A stretch of DNA of 64,000 nt from Corynebacterium mustelae (lineage in GTDB: Bacteria > Actinomycetota > Actinomycetes > Mycobacteriales > Mycobacteriaceae): assembly GCF_001020985.1 (NCBI RefSeq), contig NZ_CP011542.1:2480001-2544000 (forward strand). The letters are read 5' to 3'. Each line of letters opens with the position of its first letter. Within the stretch, counting starts at the first letter, position 1. This document shows, in pieces, positions 8,864-18,385 of this stretch. Below the pieces are notes generated by a model that worked only from the letters and a program-made list of their open reading frames with translations, did not search any database and was not told the DNA's origin. A program made the translations under genes and the position numbers.

Positions 8864-10489
8864 ATGGGACTACATGAGCAACTTGAGGTAGAAGCGAAAT
8901 TTGCGGTGGATAACGACACTGCGGTACCTGACCTCAGCGACATCGCTGGGGTGGCCCGGGTAGCCAACACTAGGATTCACCGGCTAACCGCAACGTATTT
9001 CGACACCGCAGACGTGCGATTAAGCCGGGCGAAGATTACCTTGCGACGCCGCACCGGCGGCACCGACGATGGGTGGCATATTAAACTCCCGGCGGCCAAT
9101 GGGCGGCGGGAAATCCACCATCCACTTACTACTGACGCGGAACAACCACCCGATGTCATTCTCGCGGCGGTGCGTGCCATTATCCGAAATGAGGAATTGA
9201 TCCCCATCGCGCAGGTGGATAATGAACGGCACGAATCTTTGCTTGCAGACGACACCGGGGCTATCATCGCCGAATTTTGCGACGACCATGTATCCGCGCA
9301 ATCCTTCCTGCCGCAGGGTGAGAAAACGCAATGGCGGGAATGGGAAATAGAGCTAACCGATGCCTGCGATGAACCGGACGCGCTGCTGAAAGCATCCGCC
9401 GAGGCCCTGCGGTCGGCGGGCGCGGTGGCGTCGAAAAGCCCGTCGAAGCTGGCGATGGCTATAGGCGACAGCATCGATTACGCCCCCACCCCGCCGCAGC
9501 TGGCGGAAGTCGCCGAAGACTCCCCCGCCTATGCGGTGCTGCACGCGCTGAAACGCAACCGCGACAAACTGGTTGACTTTGATCCCAGAGTGCGCCGCGA
9601 CGAATGGGATTCGGTGCACCAGATGCGGGTAGCCACCCGGGAGCTGCGCAGCCACCTGCAAACATTTGAGGGAATACTGGTTGGTGACACCCATTTGGTG
9701 CTGGCGGAAAAGCTGAAACAACTCGCCGGGATTTTAGGCCAAGCCCGCGACGCCGAGGTGATCGCTGAGCGGTTCCGCCTGCTGTGCGAACTGGAGGAAA
9801 CCGGCGCGATCGACGACGCCACCGCTACTTACCTGCATGACGTGATGCGACGGGAATACGAACACGCCCATCAACGCATCGAGAAAGTGCTTGACGACGC
9901 ACGCTACCTCACCATGTTGGATTTATTGGACGAATTTCTCGCCCGCCCGGAACTAGCCGCCAGTGCAATCGGAACCGGCGCTGACCGGGCCGCATCGGGG
10001 AAAATCCTCATCCAGCACGTGAAAGATAATTTTCGTAAACTCCGGAACCGGCACGAAAAGGCAGTATTTGCCTGGGAAGATTCCACAATCCCGCTGCGTG
10101 ATCGGGAAACATACTTCCACGATCTACGTAAAGCCGCGAAGAAACTACGCTACGCGGCGGAAGCGATCGGCGATGCCACATCCATTGACACTCTTGACCT
10201 GTATAAAGCCTGCAAAGACATGCAGGCCGTCCTAGGCGATTTCCAAGACAGCGTCACCGCCCGCGACAAATTACTCAAACTCGCTGGCAATGCACATCGC
10301 CACGGGATCAATACCTTCGGGTTTGGGGTGCTTTACCGGCTTGAACACGAATTAAGCCAACACGTTTTGGCTGACTACGAACAAACGTACGCGGCGGTGG
10401 CCGCTGCCTTTAAGCAGCTCATCCACCGCACCAACAAACACACCAACGTGAAGAAAAACCGGGGTGCAAAAAAGCGCAAAAAGCGCTAA
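8864..10489 (+). CDS. CYTH-CHAD domain protein
   Basis: A 541-residue protein with an N-terminal CYTH domain: the EVEAKF metal-binding motif at residues 8-13 and the TATYFDT strand, typical of triphosphate tunnel enzymes. A C-terminal CHAD domain from about residue 230 is rich in conserved His and Arg (VHQMRVATRELRSHL, FHDLRKAAKKLRYAAE). CYTH domains act on inorganic triphosphate or nucleotides; CHAD domains bind polyphosphate granules. The likely role is polyphosphate or triphosphate metabolism; the exact substrate is not known. The C-terminus is strongly basic (KKNRGAKKRKKR). The ATG at 8864 is chosen because the longer frame begins inside a repeat element. Confidence 0.88.
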   Translation: MGLHEQLEVEAKFAVDNDTAVPDLSDIAGVARVANTRIHRLTATYFDTADVRLSRAKITLRRRTGGTDDGWHIKLPAANGRREIHHPLTTDAEQPPDVILAAVRAIIRNEELIPIAQVDNERHESLLADDTGAIIAEFCDDHVSAQSFLPQGEKTQWREWEIELTDACDEPDALLKASAEALRSAGAVASKSPSKLAMAIGDSIDYAPTPPQLAEVAEDSPAYAVLHALKRNRDKLVDFDPRVRRDEWDSVHQMRVATRELRSHLQTFEGILVGDTHLVLAEKLKQLAGILGQARDAEVIAERFRLLCELEETGAIDDATATYLHDVMRREYEHAHQRIEKVLDDARYLTMLDLLDEFLARPELAASAIGTGADRAASGKILIQHVKDNFRKLRNRHEKAVFAWEDSTIPLRDRETYFHDLRKAAKKLRYAAEAIGDATSIDTLDLYKACKDMQAVLGDFQDSVTARDKLLKLAGNAHRHGINTFGFGVLYRLEHELSQHVLADYEQTYAAVAAAFKQLIHRTNKHTNVKKNRGAKKRKKR

Positions 10490-10516
10490 CCAACCACAGG
10501 AGTCAGCTTGTAGCAG

Positions 10517-10708
10517 TTAGTCTTCGTCGTTGTATTTCTCGTCGTACGCATCCGCCGCACGGGTGCGTTCGGCGGCAATTTCAATCGCATGTTCTGCCTC
10601 TTCGCGGGTATCGTACGGGCCCATGCGGCTTTCAAAACTAGAAACCTTGCCTTGTTCAACTTGGCCGGTTTCTTGATTATAGAACCATTTGAGATCTTCA
10701 TTTTGCAT
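10517..10708 (-). CDS. small conserved protein, SPOR-like
   Basis: A 63-residue acidic protein, MQNEDLKWFYNQETGQVEQG..., ending in an acidic tail. The W-(F/Y)-x-N-x-x-T-G-x-V-E-x-G start and the GPYDTREEAEHAIEIA segment are typical of a small actinobacterial family often labelled SPOR-like. The ATG at 10708 has AAGGATGG upstream. It is convergent with the CYTH/CHAD gene and divergent from the galactokinase-like gene. Function unknown. Confidence 0.75.
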   Translation of the reverse strand: MQNEDLKWFYNQETGQVEQGKVSSFESRMGPYDTREEAEHAIEIAAERTRAADAYDEKYNDED

Positions 10709-10887
10709 GATTATCCATCCTTCATTTCTATTCGGGCTCGGTTGACACCGCACCTATGCTGTCTTCCACGCTACCTATTTTTAAGTTTCTTGGTCAGGTT
10801 ATCGTCAAGCCCACCCCACATCTGCCCATTCGATTGCTACATTAGTGTGGAATATTGCCAACCCCGCCCTAAGGAAGTTTCCGCATC

Positions 10888-12141
10888 ATGCCAATCTGGT
10901 CCAATACCCACAGCAGTGACACCCCCATCGCACAGCGGGTACAAGCCTGGCACTTCGCTAGCTACAGTGTTCCAGCAGAGGCAGTAGCAACCGCGCCAGC
11001 AACCTGGTCGCTCATTGGGGAACACACCGACCACGCTGGGGGCATTGTGCTGATGAGCATCGCGGATCTTCATGCAGCCGTATCCATCAGCCCCCGCCGT
11101 GACAATGCGGTCAACATTCACGAATACCAACTCACAGCATCAGGCGACTGGGCGGAAACCACCAGTTCCGCGCCGCTGCCACAAAACCAGGATGCCAACG
11201 CGACCAATACCTCTACCCGGGCGACTCAACTCGCTGGCCTTGCCACCACCATGATCCAGCGGCAAATGCTCAGCCGAGATGCCAAAGGTTTCGACATAAC
11301 CATTGGCACCGAAATCCCACCGCTAAGTGGATTGGGCGAAATCGAAGCTATTGAAGTAGCAACCGCACTGGCACTGGCACACGCCATCGACGATATTGAC
11401 ACCCCGCCCGCCAAAACCAAACTCGCCGACATTTGCTACCAGGCCGCCCAGCTCTATCGCACAGAACCAGCCCTCCGGGCACGCTACACAGTGGCACTAC
11501 GCGGAAAAGATGGAATGATCAACGTCGTTGACTATGCAGATTTCTCCATCACCCAAGCAAGCCACATAGTCGGCAATCTTAATAAAACCGCAGCTATTGC
11601 CGTAATCCCCCCGGTTTCTGACTTTGAACCTGCATCGGAGGAGCTTAAGCGTCGACAAGCATTCGTCGACGAAGCAACTCGCGCATTCGGCGCCGAGTCC
11701 ATCCGATTGCTCCCGGAGGCAAATATCCGCGTCATCGACTGGCTTCGGGCCTGCCACGAGGTCCACGGCACCGACAATCTCCCCACTATTTCGGAAGCCA
11801 ATCAGTGGATGGATTACCACTGCGACGAACTACACACCGTGCAAACCGTCACCCAAGCAATCCGCTCCCGCCGCATCGCCGACGTGTACCCGGCGTTAGC
11901 CCAATCCCAACACAACATGGCCGGACTCTATGGTGTGACCAGCATCGACGATAAAATTGCCCAACTATGCATCACCCGGGGTGCCGACAGCGCCCGCAGT
12001 GCGCACAGCGGGCTTAGCCCCGCGGTAATCGCCCTGGTTAAGAGCACCCGCGCCGGTAATTTCATCGCCGACCTTAGCGACGACGGCTTCACCATCGTCG
12101 AATTAACCAACGGCACCCCCGCCACACTCTTACAAGTGTAA
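10888..12141 (+). CDS. galactokinase-like GHMP protein with degenerate motifs
   Basis: A 417-residue protein aligning end to end with galactokinases. The N-terminal galactose-binding signature is kept as GEHTDHAGG (residues 44-52). The GHMP phosphate-binding loop, normally like GLSSSA, reads PPLSGLGEIEAIEVATA (144-160) and lacks the serine run. The region that normally carries the catalytic Asp (GxMDQ) reads GKDGMINVVDY. The C-terminal glycine motif reads AHSGLSPAVIALV. It starts at ATG 10888 with AGGAAG upstream. A galK-like gene at this position, next to the CYTH/CHAD gene, is also known in C. glutamicum. No other Leloir genes are nearby. Probably an altered or inactive kinase, or a sugar-binding relative. 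Confidence 0.75.
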   Translation: MPIWSNTHSSDTPIAQRVQAWHFASYSVPAEAVATAPATWSLIGEHTDHAGGIVLMSIADLHAAVSISPRRDNAVNIHEYQLTASGDWAETTSSAPLPQNQDANATNTSTRATQLAGLATTMIQRQMLSRDAKGFDITIGTEIPPLSGLGEIEAIEVATALALAHAIDDIDTPPAKTKLADICYQAAQLYRTEPALRARYTVALRGKDGMINVVDYADFSITQASHIVGNLNKTAAIAVIPPVSDFEPASEELKRRQAFVDEATRAFGAESIRLLPEANIRVIDWLRACHEVHGTDNLPTISEANQWMDYHCDELHTVQTVTQAIRSRRIADVYPALAQSQHNMAGLYGVTSIDDKIAQLCITRGADSARSAHSGLSPAVIALVKSTRAGNFIADLSDDGFTIVELTNGTPATLLQV

Positions 12142-12193
12142 AAAAGTGAAAACCCTGCGGCTGGTGTTCACACGACACATAACCGGGTGAGTA

Positions 12194-13282
12194 TCAGCCG
12201 TTATACGTGGCTAAAAAGTCAACGACATAACCGTTGAGCTCCACCAACGTCTCTGGTGGGCGGCGCGTATCCAGACCGGAATCCAGCCAATTCGTCATCA
12301 TCGGTGAAACCAACGCCAAATCTGTCAACCCAAGGTGCCCCACCCCGGCTATGTGTTTGTTTAAAAAACGCGGATCGTCGGCCTTAATGAGGCGGTAGTT
12401 TTGCTTATACAACGTGTCAGCCGCAATATGTGGATACACCGCGTCGGAATAGATATGCGCAACCGGAATTGGGTACTCATCATCACTAAAAACATATGAC
12501 TCCCCCGCAACGCTCTCGATATCGTGGATAAACGGTGACTCCAAAGCGACTACCGCCCGCACCTGCTCATGCCGGTTATCGCCCACCGCCAAGGCGGCCG
12601 ACCCGCCCAAAGAATGACCCGATAACACAATGCGGGTGGGGTCTATGTATTTTTCAAAATCATTGTCAACCTGCCGATCCAGGATTGTGTCCAACACAAA
12701 ATTCATGTCTTCAACCCGGATTTCCAACCAACCACGCAGTGCCGCTAGATTGGCCTGAATATCCGTTGATTTTTGCAGACTCATCACGTCTTTTAGGAAT
12801 CCACCATCAACCCGGACGGCCTGCCCACCGGAAAGCGTGGTGCTAAACGAATGATGCGGGTGGTCGAGACTCACCACGACATAACCACGGGAAGCAAGCT
12901 CGCGGAACAGCGTTTCATTCGATCGGGAAACGCCAAAAGACCCGTGTGAAAACACCAGTAACGGCTGGCTCTTTTCTTTCGCTCCACGCGGATACCACAC
13001 CCGCACCGGGATTTCGCGTTCGCCCTCTGTAGTCTGCATCTTCGGAAACGCTGTTTCATGACGATAAAACGCATCCACCGTCAGAACCTCCTTATCCCCC
13101 TTTGGTTCCGGCGTCGGATTAAACGGGAACAGATATCCAAAACCGGTGAGCACAATCAAACAAAAAGAAAGAACTAACAGCGCAAATTTCCGCCATCGCT
13201 TGCCGAACTTTTTAAACACACTAAAAATAAATAAAACCAGCGACAAAACCAGAGCAATAAGCATGTAATTCATATCTTGCAA
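12194..13282 (-). CDS. membrane-anchored alpha/beta hydrolase (platelet-activating-factor acetylhydrolase/dienelactone type)
   Basis: A 362-residue protein with two N-terminal membrane helices (residues 5-23 and 33-52) and an extracellular alpha/beta-hydrolase domain. The nucleophile elbow is GHSLGG (near 222-227), the oxyanion region is FSHGSFGVSRS, and a late histidine lies in HIAGVGHLGLTDL. The fold resembles PAF acetylhydrolases and lipases of the dienelactone hydrolase family, probably acting on a cell-envelope ester. A second ATG at 13273 (MNYMLIALVL) is possible. No operon partner; it is convergent with the galactokinase-like gene. Confidence 0.8.
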   Translation of the reverse strand: MQDMNYMLIALVLSLVLFIFSVFKKFGKRWRKFALLVLSFCLIVLTGFGYLFPFNPTPEPKGDKEVLTVDAFYRHETAFPKMQTTEGEREIPVRVWYPRGAKEKSQPLLVFSHGSFGVSRSNETLFRELASRGYVVVSLDHPHHSFSTTLSGGQAVRVDGGFLKDVMSLQKSTDIQANLAALRGWLEIRVEDMNFVLDTILDRQVDNDFEKYIDPTRIVLSGHSLGGSAALAVGDNRHEQVRAVVALESPFIHDIESVAGESYVFSDDEYPIPVAHIYSDAVYPHIAADTLYKQNYRLIKADDPRFLNKHIAGVGHLGLTDLALVSPMMTNWLDSGLDTRRPPETLVELNGYVVDFLATYNG

Positions 13283-13628
13283 TTCCGTTCCTAAAATGCA
13301 GAATTAATGGCTTTAACTGCAAGTTGTACAACCATCTATCACGCATAGCGACTACACACTTCTATTTGCAGAATAAACCACCCACCGGCACGACTACCAC
13401 AAATGTTAACGCACCAACGCATTAGCGCGACCGGAAAATAGATGTTTCACGAAACCGTAAATGGCAACAAAGGAACATGATATCCCCTATCAGAGGGCAA
13501 AAGCACGTCTGATTTCTTCATGGCTTACGCTTATGCCATGCTCCGCCAAGGAAGGCTTATAGATATAAAGTATCCAATAGCGGATCACTGATCGGAATGC
13601 AGATCTCCCATAGTATCAATAGGACTAA
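13283..13628. other. non-coding stretch upstream of the hydrolase
   Basis: About 350 AT-rich bases holding the hydrolase promoter region. I see no gene and no clear structured RNA. A TGTTTCACGAAAC at about 13443 resembles half of a parS site but is not one. Confidence 0.4.
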
Positions 13629-14000
13629 TCTCCCGAGAATTCTAGATTAGGACCAGCGTTCATTGCCGCGGCACTGGCAGTCTCGCTCCCAATATTTATG
13701 ACACCAACCCTGGCCGCGCGGGCTTCTTTCGCTTCCGCGACTTTCTTACCGCAAGGAACGACCGATGCGGATACTTCTCACACCTGTAAAGAAACCCACA
13801 ACGATGAGCCTGTTGCCATGCCGTACACCGCAGCCACTGCCACAGAAGAGCCCATCGTCAATGGATCATTGATGCTTACGTTGTCGCCGCACACACCGAA
13901 ACCGAAACAAACGTTTCAATCGCCGGACCTCAGTTTCAAGAACTTCGACCGTAGCGACACTCGCTGGTGCTGGTTGCCCGGGGCTTGGCGCGCCCACTAA
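13629..14000 (+). pseudogene. possible remnant of a secreted-protein gene
   Basis: The frame is open from 13629 and reads a signal-peptide-like stretch (FIAAALAVSLPIF then TPTLAARA) followed by a hydrophilic chain to the stop at 14000. No ATG, GTG or TTG precedes the hydrophobic segment in frame; the first ATG (13698) lies at its end. This fits a decayed secreted protein that has lost its start, or a chance frame. No family recognised. Confidence 0.3.
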
Positions 14001-14062
14001 TCAAGCGGTGCGACTAAAATTTGCGGCTGTAGTCCTTGCCACCGTCATGAAGTTGAGGAATT

Positions 14063-14341
14063 TTGGATAGTCTCTGGTACCCAGTTTTCATCATGGCGTG
14101 CGCGGCTATCCTATCCGCCACTGCTATTTCTGCGGCTGTAAAAACCAAAACGAGCCACCCGCTAGTCAGACGCAGATCTGTATCTGCCGCGTGGTGGTTC
14201 GTTGTCGCAACCATCGCTTACGTAGCTGCATGCATGCTGTTATTCACAACGCTGCCGCTAGGAGTGCCCATTGGCTGCAGTTTGCTCGGTCTCATCGCTT
14301 GTGCAGCGGGGTACATTGCTGCAGGCGGGGGCAGCAGGTGA
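14063..14341 (+). CDS. small three-helix membrane protein
   Basis: A 92-residue hydrophobic protein starting at TTG 14063, with GAGGA five bases upstream (14054-14058). Three membrane segments are evident: VFIMACAAILSATAISAAV, WWFVVATIAYVAACMLLF and GVPIGCSLLGLIACAAGYIA, joined by a short basic loop (RRRS). Family unknown. It stands in gene-poor DNA, convergent with the RNB gene. Confidence 0.5.
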   Translation: MDSLWYPVFIMACAAILSATAISAAVKTKTSHPLVRRRSVSAAWWFVVATIAYVAACMLLFTTLPLGVPIGCSLLGLIACAAGYIAAGGGSR

Positions 14342-14456
14342 TGTGTGTCAGGTTCTAGGCCCAGACCAAAGCAACCACCGGAACATTCGCTGTAAGGCGT
14401 TTTTCCTCGCAAGGCCTTGCGCATCATCTCAGTCGCAGACTTTCAAGGTTCCCCAC

Positions 14457-15863
14457 TCACACCGCGCTAAACCGCACTTCCCGGGTAGCGGGATCGGCTG
14501 TGGTGAGCGTGACGGGGCGGCGGATTCCTTCCTCGTCGGTGGTGTTGTCGCAGTCGGCGAAGACTGGTGGTTCTTCGATGAAGATGCGGGCAGCGTCGTT
14601 TTTGGGATCAGCCTGAATGATGATGGCGTCGAATTGCTCCCCGATCCACGGTTGCAGCACGTGGGCTTCGCAGTAATCGAGGCAGGCACGGTCAACGGCG
14701 GCGGCTAGCCGGGAGCTTTCAGTCATGGTTTCCAGAACCTGCGCAAGGTCCGTTGTTACCCATTCCGGGACGTTGGAACCGGCGGTGATAGCTAGGCAGA
14801 TTTCGGTGGCGAAGCGGTCAGCTAACCGACGCAGTGGTGCGGTGACGTGGCTGTATACCCCGGTTGCGGTGCCGGTGACACCAGCATGTGGCAAGGGATC
14901 ACTGTTGCTGAGGTTAAGATAATCCGCACCGCGTAGCAGTTTTTGTGCTTCCCGCATCACGGCCATCCCCCGAGGGGTGCTGCCATCCAGGGTGCGCAGG
15001 AATGTCCCTAGTTGCTGCTCATGCGTCGAAAAGCCAAGGCTGCGTACTTCTTTCCAGAATTCGGTTACTGCGGAATTTTCCGGCAACGCTAAGCTTCGCA
15101 GCACCCCGATCCCGGCATCGGCCATGATCTGCCCGGCGCACATGCCAGCTAAAAGTGATATTTCGGAGTTGTAATCCATCATTGGCACCCGGGGTTCAAT
15201 GCGCAGTTCAGCAAGCCCATCGGGGCGGCGGTGTACCCGTTGACTGGGCATATTCAGTGTCACGGCGTCGGCGCGGAGGTTGCTTTCGGCCCGCAACTGT
15301 CCGACTTGTGGCAAGAGTTGGATCGCGGGGTGAATCGTCCCTGCTTCGTATTCTTGCTGGGCTTCCTCGTAGTCATAGCGTTTAACGGAGCGGATCATCG
15401 CGCGGTCGACGCGGCTGGTTTCGACTTCCCCCGCAGCGTCTAGTTCGATGTGCCACAGCGCGGCTGGCCGGGTTTGCCCAGGCAGCAGGCTAGCTTTGTC
15501 TTCGGATAATTCCGGCGGGTGCAGCCGGATAGGTGCATCCGGGAGGTAGAGGGTCTGGCCGCGTCGTAAAGATTCGGCATAGACGGCGCTCCCGGGTCGC
15601 ACGAACGCAGCGACGTCGGCGATGGCGTATGAAACGATGAATCCGCCAGTCGGGCGGGCAGCGATATGGACCGCTTGGTCCAAATCCATCGAGCCTGCTG
15701 GGTCGATGGTGACGAAGGGGATGTCCGTGGCGTCAATTCGATCGTCGGGGAAATGATCGACGGCGGCGGCTGCCTCCGCACGTTGTTCATCGGTGAAGTC
15801 CCCATTGAGACTAAATTCCTCGACAATGGGACGAAAATCGACGTCTGCTGCGTATAGCTTCAT
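14457..15863 (-). CDS. RNB-domain 3'-5' exoribonuclease (RNase II/R type)
   Basis: A 468-residue catalytic core without the cold-shock and S1 domains of full RNase R. The active-site signature is visible as TIDPAGSMDLDQAVHI (near 60-75), where the clustered Asp residues bind Mg, followed by YAIADVAAFV and the C-terminal ANRxx-like ATGVYSHVTAPLRRLADRF. The ATG at 15863 (MKLYAADVDF) is chosen; the upstream extension runs towards the RNase P RNA. Expected to degrade single-stranded RNA. Short RNB proteins of this kind are common in Actinobacteria. Confidence 0.88.
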   Translation of the reverse strand: MKLYAADVDFRPIVEEFSLNGDFTDEQRAEAAAAVDHFPDDRIDATDIPFVTIDPAGSMDLDQAVHIAARPTGGFIVSYAIADVAAFVRPGSAVYAESLRRGQTLYLPDAPIRLHPPELSEDKASLLPGQTRPAALWHIELDAAGEVETSRVDRAMIRSVKRYDYEEAQQEYEAGTIHPAIQLLPQVGQLRAESNLRADAVTLNMPSQRVHRRPDGLAELRIEPRVPMMDYNSEISLLAGMCAGQIMADAGIGVLRSLALPENSAVTEFWKEVRSLGFSTHEQQLGTFLRTLDGSTPRGMAVMREAQKLLRGADYLNLSNSDPLPHAGVTGTATGVYSHVTAPLRRLADRFATEICLAITAGSNVPEWVTTDLAQVLETMTESSRLAAAVDRACLDYCEAHVLQPWIGEQFDAIIIQADPKNDAARIFIEEPPVFADCDNTTDEEGIRRPVTLTTADPATREVRFSAV

Positions 15864-15892
15864 GATTTCTTTGGATTCGGTTGGGAGGATGG

Positions 15893-16326
<434 letters not shown>

Positions 16327-16416
16327 TTAAGCCACTGTACACCACAATGCTGCCACCTGATCTCCGCCCACACCATTGCCTGTTAATATGTGCGTCAACC
16401 AGCTTTATTGTGGTTG

Positions 16417-17562
16417 TCACTTCGGCTGCGCCAGGTGGGCGGTGTCGTTGAGTAACCGCACGCAGGTCGGCCCGTCGGAATAGAACTCGGCGATCGATAT
16501 GGATCCCAGATCAAGGTGCATCCGATTCGCCATATCGGCAGCCCCGCCTAAGGCGATGCTGACGATCGCTTTGATGGGGCTGACATGGCTGACCACCAAG
16601 ACAGTTTTCCCGGCATAGGTTTCCCGCAGCTGATTTAATGTCTGGGCGACCCGTTGATGCGCCTGGGCGAGGGATTCACCACCAGGTGGGGCAACCTGCG
16701 GGTCGCTCAGCCAGCTGGCGTGGTGCTTCGGGTTGGTCTCGTATGCCTGGTTGAACGTCAGTCCGTCCCACTCGCCGAAGTCGACTTCGATCAGCCCGGC
16801 GTCACAAGTCACCGGAAGGCCCAATGCATCAGCTGTCGCTTGGGCGGTTTCGGTGCATCGTTGCAGCGGCGACGAAACGATCGCCGCGATTCCGCCTCGG
16901 GCGGCGAGCCGCTGTGCTGCACGTGCTGCTTGCCACTGGCCAACCTTGGTGAGCTTTGGATCGGAATGTCCTGAGTATTGTCGATTGGCTGACATTTGGG
17001 TTTGGCCGTGGCGTAGCAGGATAAGCCGGGTCGCGGTTGTGGTGGCGCCGTTCCAGCAGGTGGGAGTAATCTCAGCACGCTTAGCTTCAGTTGTAGGCGA
17101 ATCGGTACCCGAAGCGGCACAGGTGGCCTCGTCAAGCGGAATTTCCCCCGGTTTCGCCCCTGCTTCTACTGCATCCATGGCGATATTCGCCAGCGCGTCC
17201 GCCCGGGAGTTTTCGTTGCGCGGTATCCAGGTGAACGTCGAGTCGTCGAATTTCCGCAGCAACGCTTGGCACTGTAGCGCGAGTTCTTTCATGTCTGGAT
17301 GTTTGATTTTCCAGCGCCCGGACATTTGTTCCACCACGAGTTTGGAGTCCATGCGGACATCAACCGCTGTGGCACCAAGTTCGCTGGCTGCCTTAAGTCC
17401 GTTGAGCAACCCGTGGTATTCAGCGACGTTATTGGTAGCGGTGCCCACCGCGTAGGAGATTTTTCGCAGTACCCCACCGGTTTCGTCCAGAATAAGGGTG
17501 CCGGAGCCAGCGACCCCAGGATTGCCCCGCGAACCGCCGTCGGCTTCAATGATTACTTTCAT
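16417..17562 (-). CDS. bifunctional RNase H type I / acid phosphatase
   Basis: A 381-residue two-domain protein. The N-terminal RNase HI domain starts IIEADGGSRGNPG (first Asp), with AEYHGLLNGL (Glu) and MDSKLVVEQMSGRWKIK (Asp) for two-metal catalysis. The C-terminal histidine-phosphatase domain has LLRHGQTQMSANRQYSGHSD near residue 180, GGESLAQAHQRV and the second catalytic His in VVSHVSPIKA. The same fusion is known in mycobacteria (Rv2228c), where both activities are described, the phosphatase being CobC-like. The ATG at 17562 is supported by the conserved beginning. It lies 14 bases behind the zinc-ribbon gene. Confidence 0.92.
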   Translation of the reverse strand: MKVIIEADGGSRGNPGVAGSGTLILDETGGVLRKISYAVGTATNNVAEYHGLLNGLKAASELGATAVDVRMDSKLVVEQMSGRWKIKHPDMKELALQCQALLRKFDDSTFTWIPRNENSRADALANIAMDAVEAGAKPGEIPLDEATCAASGTDSPTTEAKRAEITPTCWNGATTTATRLILLRHGQTQMSANRQYSGHSDPKLTKVGQWQAARAAQRLAARGGIAAIVSSPLQRCTETAQATADALGLPVTCDAGLIEVDFGEWDGLTFNQAYETNPKHHASWLSDPQVAPPGGESLAQAHQRVAQTLNQLRETYAGKTVLVVSHVSPIKAIVSIALGGAADMANRMHLDLGSISIAEFYSDGPTCVRLLNDTAHLAQPK

Positions 17563-17576
17563 GCCGGTCTCCGCTT

Positions 17577-18284
17577 TTAGCTTCGCACTAGGTAGCTGCC
17601 GCAATCGGGGCACTGCGGCAGTTCGTCGGCTGGGGTGGCGCGAATCGCGGAAATCTCTCCTGGTGGTAAGACTATAAAGCACCCACCGCAGCTGCGTCCG
17701 TTGAATGCGGCGACCCCGACGGTGTTTTCGAGCCGCTGGGCGTCGTATTCCGCAATAACATCGGCGGGGATTATCTCGCGCAGTTCGGCGATTCGGGTCA
17801 GCGGGTCGGCGACGTTATCCTGCGGTAACGCCTCAATGGCGCGGCGTGCGGTCTCGACTTTTTCCTGTGCTTCTTTCACCCGCTGGCTACACAGGTCGCG
17901 GTTATTGCGCAGCGCATGGATTTCGTTGTGCGCTTCGGCGAGTTCGCTCATCAAGGTGGCGATCCGGGATTTAGCGGAATACAGGTCTTTTTCTAGGTCT
18001 TTGCGTAGCTCCGGGTCGGTGGCGGCACCAAGTTGTTGTTTATCGTCGGCTGCGCGGCGCCGCAGTTTGCGTTCGTCTTCCTGGATACGCAGGATTTCCA
18101 ACTCCATGTCGTCGACAGCCATCTGCGCCGCCCCTGCGGCTTTGCGCTGGCGGTCGAGTTCTTTCTGGGCGGTTTCTAGTTCTTGTTCCTCGGAGCTTGG
18201 TTTCCGGGTTACGCCGGTGGCGGCAACTCGTTGCATGGTTGCTAGTTCTAGTAGCTGTTGCTGTAGGTCCGGTTCGAGTTTCAT
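17577..18284 (-). CDS. coiled-coil zinc-ribbon protein
   Basis: A 235-residue protein with a long charged coiled coil (about residues 30-170) and a C-terminal C4 zinc ribbon, CGGC (near 197-200) and CPDC (near 224-227). This is the actinobacterial CT398-like family (Rv2229c position), possibly a nucleic-acid or complex scaffold; the true role is unknown. It lies between the Nif3 and RNase H genes as in mycobacteria and is likely co-transcribed. Confidence 0.88.
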   Translation of the reverse strand: MKLEPDLQQQLLELATMQRVAATGVTRKPSSEEQELETAQKELDRQRKAAGAAQMAVDDMELEILRIQEDERKLRRRAADDKQQLGAATDPELRKDLEKDLYSAKSRIATLMSELAEAHNEIHALRNNRDLCSQRVKEAQEKVETARRAIEALPQDNVADPLTRIAELREIIPADVIAEYDAQRLENTVGVAAFNGRSCGGCFIVLPPGEISAIRATPADELPQCPDCGSYLVRS

Positions 18285-18385
18285 TTTCTACAATGCTTTC
18301 CTTGGTTAACGTGATGGATGTGGGGTTGTGTTAAGGCTGGCTTCTTGCACCAGTCGACTAAGCTGCGCAAACGGTTAACGCAGTT

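Noticed and set aside
13443..13456. parS-like site TGTTTCACGAAAC
   Set aside because: It lacks the central GTG of TGTTTCACGTGAAACA and stands alone, far from any parAB.
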